Assembly (NCBI GenBank): GCA_034096865.1
Contig: JAWQFJ010020476.1
Span: 1 to 14,940 of the forward strand
Origin: Theodoxus fluviatilis
Taxonomy: Eukaryota; Mollusca; Gastropoda; Cycloneritida; Neritidae
DNA length: 14,940 nucleotides
Direction: 5' to 3'
Shown here: piece by piece, positions 1-7,700 of the stretch
Numbering within the stretch: the first letter of the stretch is position 1
Layout: the number at the start of each line of letters is the position of its first letter
Program-made: the position numbers and the translations under genes
The notes under the pieces: generated by a model
Databases searched by the model: none
What the model was told of the DNA's origin: nothing
What the model saw: only the letters and a program-made list of their open reading frames with translations

Positions 1-2
1 GA

Positions 3-1625
3 CAAAGCGTTGCTATCGATCAAAGCGAGGCTTCGGCCGCACGATTCGATCAGCGCGCTGACTTGGGTTACTGGCCATCTGATGATCACTTGATCGATCG
101 TGATGGGGGTGGATCAGGATTCAGGCGATGCGTTGCGATCGAACACACGGAGGCTCTGCCCGTATGGTTCGATCAGCAGGGGGCCTTGGGTTCGGACGAT
201 CGGCCGATCGTTCCGTACTCGGCTTTCGATCGCACGGGGGCTCTGCCCGTGCGATCTGATCCGCAGGTTGCTTCGGTTTCCTGGCCTTCTCTGGGTCGTC
301 CAGTCGATCATATCCGACACGCGTCGCGATATCGGCAGAATGTTGCTATCGATCAACGCGAGGCTTCGGCCGCACGATACGATCAACACACTGCCTTGGG
401 TCACTGGCGATCAGAGGATCGTTCAATCGATCGTGCTGGGTGCGGATCAAGCTATAGGCGATGCGTTGCGATCGACCACACAGAGGCTATGCCCGTCTGG
501 TCTGATCAACATGCGGCCTTGGCTGTCGGACGATCCGCCGATCGTTCCGCACATCGTGACGTTCCGGCGTCACGGGGCAGGCAGAGCGTTGCGATCGATT
601 CCACGGCGTCTTTGCCCGGTTGGTTCGATCGGCATGCTGCTTTCTCTTCCGGGCGTTCTGTTCCTCGATCTGGGGATCGTGGCGATCAGCGCGACCGGCG
701 GGGCGTTGCTTTCGACCGCGCACAGTCTTTGGCTTTGCGGTCTGATCATCAGCCTCTCTTGTTTTCACAACGATTGCCTGGTCTATTACTCGATCGTGAT
801 CATCCTTGTCGGGAGTCTCGACACGATCGAGCAGTGGATGGGGTTGGGCGGGGGTCCGTTCACGGCACGCGCGGTGCTGATGTTCGTCCCCGGTCCTTGG
901 CGCCCCCGCGATCACGTGTTTTTGTGCGAGATTCTCGCCCTAGGCGGTGCGTGTCTGACGATCGCTTGCTTTTGCAGTTCGATCAGCACCCTGTCTCCGG
1001 TCTTGGGGGATCGGGCGTTCGCTTGTCAGATCGCGATCTTCCCTTTGACTCTGATTCTCCCGTTCGTTCTCGGGGGTCTAGGCGTGAGCGGAGCGTCGAG
1101 TCGCGACACTATATCCCTCGGGATTTGTCACGCTCTATTTCGCGATCGCTCAGTCCGGTGCGGGTTTCTGCTAGTCGCTCCCATGGGTCTACGGACTCTG
1201 AGGGTTTTCGACGGCGGTCCGCCCGGCTCCCTTCCGGCTCTCCTTCTGGGACCGCCTCCCGTGTTTCTCCTTACACGGGGTCTCCGGTGCGTCGGTCGGT
1301 TCCGGGGGTCGGGTTTCGGCCTTCTCCCTCCTCGTGCGTCGACTACGCGTCCCAGTCGGATGATGGCGGTGTATTCTACCCGACCACCTCGGATGTTGAC
1401 GCTTCTCTGGTGGGAGGAGGGGCATCCGACGATTCCTCTTGCGCAAGAGACATTCGCTTCGGATGTGCCTCGTTTCCACCGTCAGTCGGTGTTGGAGTCT
1501 GTGTGCTGCGGTGCTTTGCCACGCTGTCTGCGCTCCCGCCCTACGCGCGCAGACGCTCTAAAATGGGCTTTTGCCGTTTGGCGTCGGCAGATTCACGACA
1601 GCGCTATTCTGAGGGTGGTGCGTGA
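3..1625 (+). CDS. DIRS ORF1, gag-like protein, N-terminus outside window
   Basis: The frame is open from the first full codon and stops with TGA at 1623-1625, so the true start is probably upstream; the first ATG in view (63) is internal to the repeat region. The first 270 residues or so are tandem 41-residue units (VAID...DQHAAL...RSxDRS). A Ser/Arg-rich stretch follows at about 1090-1330 (runs such as RSISRSLSPVR), and the tail is basic. No zinc knuckle is visible. The position just before and overlapping the reverse transcriptase ORF is where DIRS elements keep their structural gag-like protein, probably for RNA binding and particle assembly. That role is inferred from position and composition, since DIRS gag proteins share little sequence. 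Confidence 0.6.
   Translation, partial: QSVAIDQSEASAARFDQRADLGYWPSDDHLIDRDGGGSGFRRCVAIEHTEALPVWFDQQGALGSDDRPIVPYSAFDRTGALPVRSDPQVASVSWPSLGRPVDHIRHASRYRQNVAIDQREASAARYDQHTALGHWRSEDRSIDRAGCGSSYRRCVAIDHTEAMPVWSDQHAALAVGRSADRSAHRDVPASRGRQSVAIDSTASLPGWFDRHAAFSSGRSVPRSGDRGDQRDRRGVAFDRAQSLALRSDHQPLLFSQRLPGLLLDRDHPCRESRHDRAVDGVGRGSVHGTRGADVRPRSLAPPRSRVFVRDSRPRRCVSDDRLLLQFDQHPVSGLGGSGVRLSDRDLPFDSDSPVRSRGSRRERSVESRHYIPRDLSRSISRSLSPVRVSASRSHGSTDSEGFRRRSARLPSGSPSGTASRVSPYTGSPVRRSVPGVGFRPSPSSCVDYASQSDDGGVFYPTTSDVDASLVGGGASDDSSCARDIRFGCASFPPSVGVGVCVLRCFATLSALPPYARRRSKMGFCRLASADSRQRYSEGGA
6..820 (+). repeat. 123-bp in-frame tandem repeat inside ORF1, very rich in GATC
   Basis: Units begin at about 6, 129, 340, 463, 586 and 703. 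The spacing is 123 bp (41 codons) except 211 bp between units 2 and 3 and 117 bp before the last. The anchor is GTTGCGATCGA, read as VAID in the ORF1 frame. A longer period also shows: the unit at 340 is closer to the unit at 6 than to its neighbour. GATC occurs about 40 times between 1 and 1160 by hand count, and is scarce afterwards. Confidence 0.85.
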
Positions 1626-3435
1626 TGGCTATAAAATTCCGTTCACGACCCCCCCGCGTCTGTCTCGTGAGCCTCTGGCCTTTCCTAAGCCCCTTCACCC
1701 TGAGAAGGTAAGGGTGTTGGAAAAGGAGGTCGCTTCTCTGCTGGAGAAAAAGGTGGTTCAGGAGGTGTTGCCGGTCTCACCGGGGTTTTACTCCAGAATT
1801 TTTGCAGTTGTGAAAAATTCTGGTGGTTTTAGACCGGTGTTATACATCTCTCTCTTGAACAAGTCTTTTCTCGAGATGAAGTTTAAGATGGAGTCGGCCA
1901 GGTCGGTACGTGATGCAATCCGTCCTGGTGATTTTGCCACGTCATTGGACCTTCAGGACGCGTACTTTCATATCTCGATGCACTCGGACATGTGGAAGTA
2001 TCTGCGCTTCGTCTGGGGAGACAGGGTGTTGCAATTCGTTGCTCTCCCATTCGGACTATCTACGGCTCCTTTCATTTTCACCAAGGTCACCAAACAGTTG
2101 GCGATGGTGGTGAGGGGCAGGGGAGTTCGTCTGCGGATGTATCTGGACGATTGGTTGGTGTTGCATCGCTCATCTCAGCAATGTGCCCATGACACGGGGA
2201 CGGTTGTTCACCTTGCACAGAGCCTGGGTTTCAATTTCTCTCTGAAGAAATCTGATTTCCTCCCATCGACTACCTTTCAGTACCTAGGCATGCAGTTTGA
2301 CACTATCGCCTTCTCTGTCCGTCCTTCTTCGGACAGGTTGCAGTCGTTGGTTGCTCTGCTCTCACACTTACGTGGTGTGGAGTCCGCTCCTTATCGCACC
2401 CTTCTCTCTTTGCTGGGCAAGATGGAGTCTATGGCTACACTGTTGCCTTTGGCTCGGGTCGCCAAGAGGCCTCTTCAGAGGCAACTTGCCAGCCGAGTCT
2501 CCAACTGCTCAGATTTTGATCAGATTGTGGTGCTGGGGGAGTGGTTTCGCGCGGCCACTTTGCGCTGGACGGACGTGACGTGGCTCCAGTCGTCTGTTCC
2601 GATCCGACCCTGTGGTCCTCTCATCTATCTGTTCACAGATGCTTCTAGGAGCGGTTGGGGTGGGCACACAGACACGGACTCGGTGTCCGGTCTCTGGTCT
2701 GAGAGCGAATCGCGGCTGCACATCAACTTTCTGGAGATGGAGGCAGTTTTTCTCTCCCTTCAGGGATTGCTGTCGGTCTTGCGTAATCGGCACGTGACAG
2801 TCTCAGGTGACAGTGTCACATGTCTGAGTTATCTCAGGCATCAAGGAGGCACAGTCTCTACGACTCTGTCTCTCAAGGCTGAGGAGATTCTGGTCTGGGC
2901 CTCTTCCCATGGTATTTCCATTTCCACGGAGTTCATTCCCGGGAAGTTGAATGTGCTGGCTGATGATTTGAGTCGGAGGGATCAGGTTCTGCCTACAGAG
3001 TGGACTGTAGCGCATCAGGCGCTAGAACGGGTGTGGCTTCGTTGGGGCAAACCGATGGTGGATCTGTTTGCCACCCGGTTCAACGCGCGTTTGCCATGTT
3101 TCTTCTCGCCCATGCATGATCCAATGGCTCTCGGCCGAGATGCTTTCGCTCGGTCGTGGTCGGGCATGGAAGTATACGCTTTTCCTCCCACGCGCCTTCT
3201 TCCGAAGGTGTTGGCCAAGGTCGCCCTGGAGCGTCCTCGCATGATCCTGGTCGCGCCTCTCTGGCCTGGAGCTCCCTGGTTCCCTGATCTGCTGGCTCTG
3301 GCGGATGGGGAGCCCATCGAGCTCCAACTCTCTGCGTGCACTCTCGTGCAACCTCGTTCGGGTATTGGCCACCCAAATGCGAGCTTGTTGAGACTTTCTG
3401 CTTGGCTGCTGTCGGACGCAGGTTCACGTGGCTAA
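100..3435 (+). CDS. DIRS ORF2: reverse transcriptase, RNase H and Dam-methylase-like protein
   Basis: This is the polymerase polyprotein that copies element RNA to DNA. Residues are counted from the ATG at 100, but recognisable sequence starts only near residue 495 (about 1580), so the real start may be internal. RT motifs: LDLQDAYFHI with catalytic Asp617, LPFGLSTAP at 649-657, and YLDDWL at 681-686. RNase H carboxylates: TDAS Asp847, LEMEAV Glu879, GDS Asp904, ADDLSR Asp955. A downstream block (VDLFATRFN through AFPPT at 1027-1031) matches the segment compared with phage Dam adenine methylases in DIRS elements. It has no DPPY motif, so methylase activity is doubtful. One oddity: RT motif 2 reads RPVLYIS where relatives usually have Asp at the Tyr582 position. 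The frame has no stops and overlaps ORF1 by about 1.5 kb, in the +1 frame relative to it. Confidence 0.88.
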   Translation: MMGVDQDSGDALRSNTRRLCPYGSISRGPWVRTIGRSFRTRLSIARGLCPCDLIRRLLRFPGLLWVVQSIISDTRRDIGRMLLSINARLRPHDTINTLPWVTGDQRIVQSIVLGADQAIGDALRSTTQRLCPSGLINMRPWLSDDPPIVPHIVTFRRHGAGRALRSIPRRLCPVGSIGMLLSLPGVLFLDLGIVAISATGGALLSTAHSLWLCGLIISLSCFHNDCLVYYSIVIILVGSLDTIEQWMGLGGGPFTARAVLMFVPGPWRPRDHVFLCEILALGGACLTIACFCSSISTLSPVLGDRAFACQIAIFPLTLILPFVLGGLGVSGASSRDTISLGICHALFRDRSVRCGFLLVAPMGLRTLRVFDGGPPGSLPALLLGPPPVFLLTRGLRCVGRFRGSGFGLLPPRASTTRPSRMMAVYSTRPPRMLTLLWWEEGHPTIPLAQETFASDVPRFHRQSVLESVCCGALPRCLRSRPTRADALKWAFAVWRRQIHDSAILRVVRDGYKIPFTTPPRLSREPLAFPKPLHPEKVRVLEKEVASLLEKKVVQEVLPVSPGFYSRIFAVVKNSGGFRPVLYISLLNKSFLEMKFKMESARSVRDAIRPGDFATSLDLQDAYFHISMHSDMWKYLRFVWGDRVLQFVALPFGLSTAPFIFTKVTKQLAMVVRGRGVRLRMYLDDWLVLHRSSQQCAHDTGTVVHLAQSLGFNFSLKKSDFLPSTTFQYLGMQFDTIAFSVRPSSDRLQSLVALLSHLRGVESAPYRTLLSLLGKMESMATLLPLARVAKRPLQRQLASRVSNCSDFDQIVVLGEWFRAATLRWTDVTWLQSSVPIRPCGPLIYLFTDASRSGWGGHTDTDSVSGLWSESESRLHINFLEMEAVFLSLQGLLSVLRNRHVTVSGDSVTCLSYLRHQGGTVSTTLSLKAEEILVWASSHGISISTEFIPGKLNVLADDLSRRDQVLPTEWTVAHQALERVWLRWGKPMVDLFATRFNARLPCFFSPMHDPMALGRDAFARSWSGMEVYAFPPTRLLPKVLAKVALERPRMILVAPLWPGAPWFPDLLALADGEPIELQLSACTLVQPRSGIGHPNASLLRLSAWLLSDAGSRG

Positions 3436-3443
3436 TTCTCATG

Positions 3444-4034
3444 GGATTCATAGGCAGCGACCTCTATGGCTTTTGCCAAGACTGTGTCGCTGTCTCCTCT
3501 CATGAGGATGGTGTTCTGGCGTAGTGACTGCGTGTTCACGCAGTTTCGTTGCAAGAATCAGAGTGCTCTTCCGACTGTCAGAGTATTGCGATTACGAGTC
3601 TCTCTTGTATCGTCGTTTCGCACGAGCCTGACTGTGTCCACTGTCCGGTCCGTGCACTGAATGTTACTTGGCCAGAACTCAGTCTCGTCGTTGTCGCCGA
3701 CGTAGGCTTTTTCTTTCCTTGAAATTGATCACGACGAGATATCGACGACATCCATTTCCTCCTGGATTCGTCTCTTGATCGCGGATGCGTATCGGCATGC
3801 GAGCCTTCTGCCTCCGGTTGGTGCATCCAGACCTCATGAGCTTCGCAAGTGGCGACCTCTGTGGCTTTTGCCAAGAATGTATCGCTGGCTCATCTCATGA
3901 GGGAGGCGTTCTGGCACAGTGGCTGCGTTTTCACGCATCACTACCTGTGTGACGTTCGCGTCCATCGTCTGGATGATACCGTGGCATCAACAAGTTGGTT
4001 GTGGCGGGTTCGGCTGTTCGCCTTTGAGTGGTGA
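3444..4034 (+). pseudogene. DIRS tyrosine recombinase, truncated, frameshifted and partly duplicated
   Basis: The enzyme would integrate the circular DNA copy of the element. Pieces of its C-terminal half are readable but in different frames: CPVRAL at 3642-3659, YLART from 3665, SSWIRLL near 3756, HELRK (the H-x-x-R active-site box) at 3835-3849, and FTHHYL with the expected catalytic Tyr codon at 3942-3944. At least three frame changes separate them. A second copy of the C-terminal stretch lies upstream at 3457-3542 (AFAKTVSLSPLMR against AFAKNVSLAHLMR); it matches 21 of 29 residues but reads FTQFRC, with no Tyr at the active position. The N-terminal part and the first catalytic Arg were not found. 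The arrangement suggests internal deletion plus recombination between two copies. Confidence 0.75.
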
Positions 4035-4087
4035 GTTGTTGGCAGTTTTGTTGCGTGGATGCACACCCGCCTCCCGCTGGGGTAATC

Positions 4088-4183
4088 ATACCTATGAGTT
4101 GTCTACTGGTCAGTATGGATAGAAAACTTTAAGAAATTTAAACTAATTTCTATGTTTTCTTGACATACTTACCAGTAGACAAC
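4088..4183 (+). repeat. Internal complementary region (ICR) of the DIRS element
   Basis: Two joined parts. Bases 4088-4127 are a direct copy of 4419-4458 (23 of the first 23 identical, 36 of 40 overall). Bases 4128-4183 are the exact reverse complement, 56 of 56, of 4429-4484. In DIRS-1 the ICR is built from the complements of the outer ends of both terminal repeats and is thought to template circle closure. The position between recombinase and right repeat fits that. The two halves also pair with each other as an imperfect hairpin (4099-4127 with 4153-4183). Confidence 0.75.
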
Positions 4184-4484
4184 ATTATTTTTCCCACCCT
4201 CCTCCCCATTTTTGTGCATCTTCACCAGTCTCGGTGTGTTGTCGAAAGTGAGGCCACGTGGCCAGTACCCTGGTATCTGAGCGCATGCGCGGGAAAAGGG
4301 AGAGTTGCCTCCCTTTCACTGGCTATGACGCTATGGATGAAGCCACTTCATTGGCTTATGGGGTGGCCACGTGGGTGGGGAAGATTTATGCAAATCTTTT
4401 TTCGAGGTGAAAGGTCATATACCTATGAGTTGTCTACTGGTAAGTATGTCAAGAAAACATAGAAATTAGTTTAAATTTCTTAAA
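4184..4484 (+). repeat. Right terminal repeat of the DIRS element
   Basis: About 300 bp between the ICR and the end of the inverted match, comparable to known DIRS terminal repeats. It contains AGGCCACGTGGCCA near 4250, a second GGCCACGTGG near 4364 and the palindrome GCGCATGCGC near 4282. Its last 56 bp mirror the ICR. The left partner that would prove it is an inverted terminal repeat is out of view. Confidence 0.6.
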
Positions 4485-4497
4485 ATTTCACCCCCAA

Positions 4498-4600
4498 AAA
4501 CACACAAATGCACAAGCACACACAACTCACACACACACACACACACTCACACACACATTCACACACACTCACACTCACAAACACACATGCACAGAGCAGC
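4498..4600. repeat. CA-rich simple repeat
   Basis: Interrupted (CA)n with CTCACA and ATTCACA variants, immediately beyond the DIRS right end, in the ACC intron. The rest of this intron up to exon J (about 4600-4694) shows nothing further. Confidence 0.85.
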
Positions 4601-4694
4601 ATAAATGCACACCACCACTTTCATACATAAACTGAAATACACATGACTACACACATATCCCCCTAAACACAGAAGTAGACTTATCCCTACTTAC

Positions 4695-4792
4695 CAGGTT
4701 GATGGTGATGATTTCATTGTAGGCAAGGGAGGTCTCCCCAGCGATCATCCCTGACCCTCGAAGGTTTTCCACTCCCAGCCCCTCTTCCTTGC
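4695..4792 (-). CDS. ACACA: ACC exon J (carboxyltransferase)
   Basis: 98 bp, completing Gly and then [20 protein letters not shown] through [11 protein letters not shown], ending in phase 0. The acceptor is TTGCTTGGCAG|GC and the donor is CTG|GTAAGT. The next conserved stretch (VTCRAIGIGAYL in relatives) is not found in the window, so the downstream intron is at least 4.7 kb and contains the DIRS element. Confidence 0.95.
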
Positions 4793-7700
4793 CTGCCAAG
4801 CAAAAAGTATGCATTAAAAAGAAAAGAAAACGTGCATACTCACTGCATTACACTTGGGTGATCCTGGGAGTGTTTAGCCCAGGTACGCAACAACAACAAT
4901 GGCATGGCAGATGAGTTGCTATGTATAACACTTTTACCTTTGCCATCTAACATTAGTGTCGTCATCTCCTAACATCATGGTTTGGAAAGATTTCCCAATC
5001 TGGGCAGTGTGCACCTCTTTCTCAAGATGTCAAGTCAGTCACTCAGTAACTCAGTCAGTCAATCAATCAAATAAGTCAATCAATCAAATGATTAATCAAC
5101 TAATCAATCCATCCATTAATCAATCCATCCATCAATCAACAAATCAACCAATTAAGTGCCGTTTCTATCTAAACTGGGTTGGACGACAAGCCCAAACATC
5201 TGACAAAGGCATTTGATCAAAAAATTTTGAAGACAGTTTGCACTTGTGTTTTCTGAAAATGTATACCAATTGATACTAAGCAATACAAAAATTGTTTCCA
5301 CAAGAGATGAACAATGTGGCAGAACATCCCATCAGATGCTTGTTACTAAACTGCCCTGGCGGAAATGCCCAGATTTCAAAGTCCTACCAAAAACAATCAT
5401 ATACACTGTATCAGTGCAGTGATGCAATCAAACCCTCTCTCACCCCCATACATATTCTCTCGCTGCTTTCAGAACAGTATACATGCATGTCACTTGGCAC
5501 AGTGACACTACCCCCATGGCCGAGTAATGGAACAGACTGACAACAGTGACACTACCCCCATGGCCGAGTAATGGAACAGACTGACAACAGTGACACTACC
5601 CCCATGGCCGAGTAATGGAACAGACTGACAACAGTGACACTACCCCCATGGGCGAGTAATGGAACAGACTGACAACAGTGACACTACCCCCATGTCCGAG
5701 TAATGGAACAGACTGACAACAGTGACACTACCCCCATGTCCAAGTAATGGAACAGACTGACAACAGTGACACTACCCCCATGTCCGAGTAATGGAACAGA
5801 CTGACAACAGTGACACTACCCCCATGTCCGAGTAATGGAACAGACTGACAACAGTGACACTACCCCCATGTCCAAGTAATGGAACAGACTGACAACAGTG
5901 ACACTACCCCCATGTCCAAGTAATGGAACAGACTGACAACAGTGACACTACCCCCATGTCCAAGTAATGGAACAGACTGACAACAGTGACACTACCCCCA
6001 TGTCCAAGTAATGGAACAGACTGACGACAGTGGCAAAGTCCAACAAATACTGGGATTAGCAGGAACCTGACCTCCTCTCTCACAAATACTGGGAGCAGGA
6101 TTAGTTGGAAACTTTTCAGCCTTGGGGGCAGCAACGGCAGCTTACCAATGATGTCAGTGACTCGGTACCGTGACTCTCCCTCGTCCTCAATCAGCTCTGC
6201 TCTCAAAGAGTTCATGGCGCTGACCTTCTTGAACTCGTCAGGGCGCAGGTAGATGTACTTGAAGCCCTGAAACAGATTCATGTTACATTTTATACAACAC
6301 TTCTCTCATCAATCAATCCAATCCATTCCAATCAAATGCAATCCAATCGCATCCAATCCAAACGATTCCATTCCAATCAAATGCAATCCAATCGAATCCA
6401 ATCCAATCCAATCGATTCCATTCCAATCAAATGCAATCCAATCGAATCCAATCCAATCGAATCCATTCCAATCAAATGCAATCCAATCGAATCCAATCCA
6501 ATCGAATCCATTCCAATCAAATGCAATCCAATCGAATCCAATCCAATCGAATCCATTCCAATCAAATGCAATCCAATCGAATCCAATCCAATCCAATCGA
6601 ATCCATTCCAATCAAATGCAATCCAATCGAATCCAATCCAATCGAATCCATTCCAATCAAATGCAATCCAATCGAATCCAATCCAATCAAATCCATTCCA
6701 ATCAAATGCAATCCAATCGAATCCAATCCAATCGATCCAATCCAATCAATAAGTCAGGTCAGGTCAGGTCAAGTTGTTTCTTGGCCAGACTCCAAACCCA
6801 TGTACATGTCCCATTCTACTGTACATATTCAGAACTGTTCAAGACAAACACGTGGAGAAAGAGAGGGGGAAAAGCCTACCTTGTTTGGATCCTCAGGGTC
6901 GTTCCAGGCCACGCGGAACAGGTACTTGATCTCCTCCGCCAATCCAATGCGAGCTCCGCTGTTGGCTGACAGGTAGATGCGGGGCAGGCCGTTTTTACGA
7001 GCGTACTCGGAGGCTTTCTGTAACACAGTGGAGAAATGTAGAGAATAACAAATGTTGTCAGAGAAATCGACCCTTCACCCCAGTCTTCCCAAAAACTTTC
7101 GTCAGGTTTCAAACCTTCGTTTTGTTCTAAAGTCATATGGTTCCCAACAGGACTATACAGCCTCCAAGTCAAGAGGCATAAAGACAGCCAACTGGGAACG
7201 AATGGCCTCCTACTGGAGTTCCTGCAGAGCAGCGATTAAAGTGGAAGCCACACATTTTGGAGATCAACATTTACTTGCTTGACAACAAAAGTCACTCACA
7301 AAAATGGTGATATGCAGCACCCACTGATTTACACACATCGCCACGGACTTTGTGCATCTGAGATCAAGCTGCAGTCTCATCTTCATCACCACAGATGCCT
7401 TCATCAAATTCGACAGACCAGCATGCCAAGCTGCCCCACCATCATGACTGTATGACTGCACAGGACAGGTCTAACTCCTACCTGGAAAAGCACGTCTTCC
7501 TGGGGGCCGAAGGACCCAATCTGGTAGGTGATGTCATTGGAGATGACGATGATTTCCCGGCCCTCTGGAAACTCTGGGGTCAGCAGTGTCATCTTCCACG
7601 CCACCATGCCGATCTGGACAGAGAATCATGGCAGATGTCAGTACGTGTTGCTGTGGAGACTTTTACGTGCCAAGTCCTATTATCTCTACTAAACTCCACC

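Larger units (their letters stand above)
1..4484 (+). mobile_element. DIRS-like tyrosine-recombinase retrotransposon, 5'-truncated by the window
   Basis: The order seen is a gag-like ORF1 with internal repeats, an overlapping ORF2 with reverse transcriptase, RNase H and a Dam-methyltransferase-like segment, a damaged tyrosine recombinase, an internal complementary region and a terminal repeat. This is the DIRS superfamily layout; such elements integrate with a recombinase and have no DDE integrase. The right end is placed at about 4484, where a perfect 56-bp inverted match stops. The left terminal repeat lies before position 1, so completeness and flanking bases cannot be judged. The element is antisense to the ACC gene and sits in the intron after exon J. 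ORF2 is open, which suggests a fairly recent insertion, but the recombinase is frameshifted, so this copy should not integrate on its own. Confidence 0.88.

Noticed and set aside
114..1479. Three minus-strand open frames (114-404, 487-915, 1189-1479)
   Set aside because: They mirror the ORF1/ORF2 coding region, have no family features, and are explained by the stop-poor GATC repeat and high GC.
1580..3435. Ty3/gypsy or viral origin for the reverse transcriptase
   Set aside because: No protease or DDE integrase follows, and the order RT, RNase H, Dam-like block, tyrosine recombinase is specific to DIRS-like elements.
4431..4450. Strong 5' splice-site match CTGGTAAGTAT in the DIRS right repeat
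   Set aside because: It is on the plus strand, antisense to ACC, and is explained as part of the terminal repeat. No partner exon is evident.
4128..4484. Free-standing MITE bounded by 56-bp inverted repeats
   Set aside because: The extra direct copy at 4088-4127, the adjacent recombinase remnant and the 300-bp spacing fit a DIRS ICR plus right terminal repeat better. No target duplication is visible.
5500..6027. CRISPR-like array
   Set aside because: Copies are contiguous with no spacers, and the context is a eukaryotic intron. The same applies to the 58-bp and 61-bp arrays.
6280..6976. Long open frames on both strands (SNPIQSNP / DWIGFDWI type)
   Set aside because: Pure translation of the pentamer satellite; open because 45 bp is a multiple of three and the units lack stops. 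No start context or non-repeat domain.
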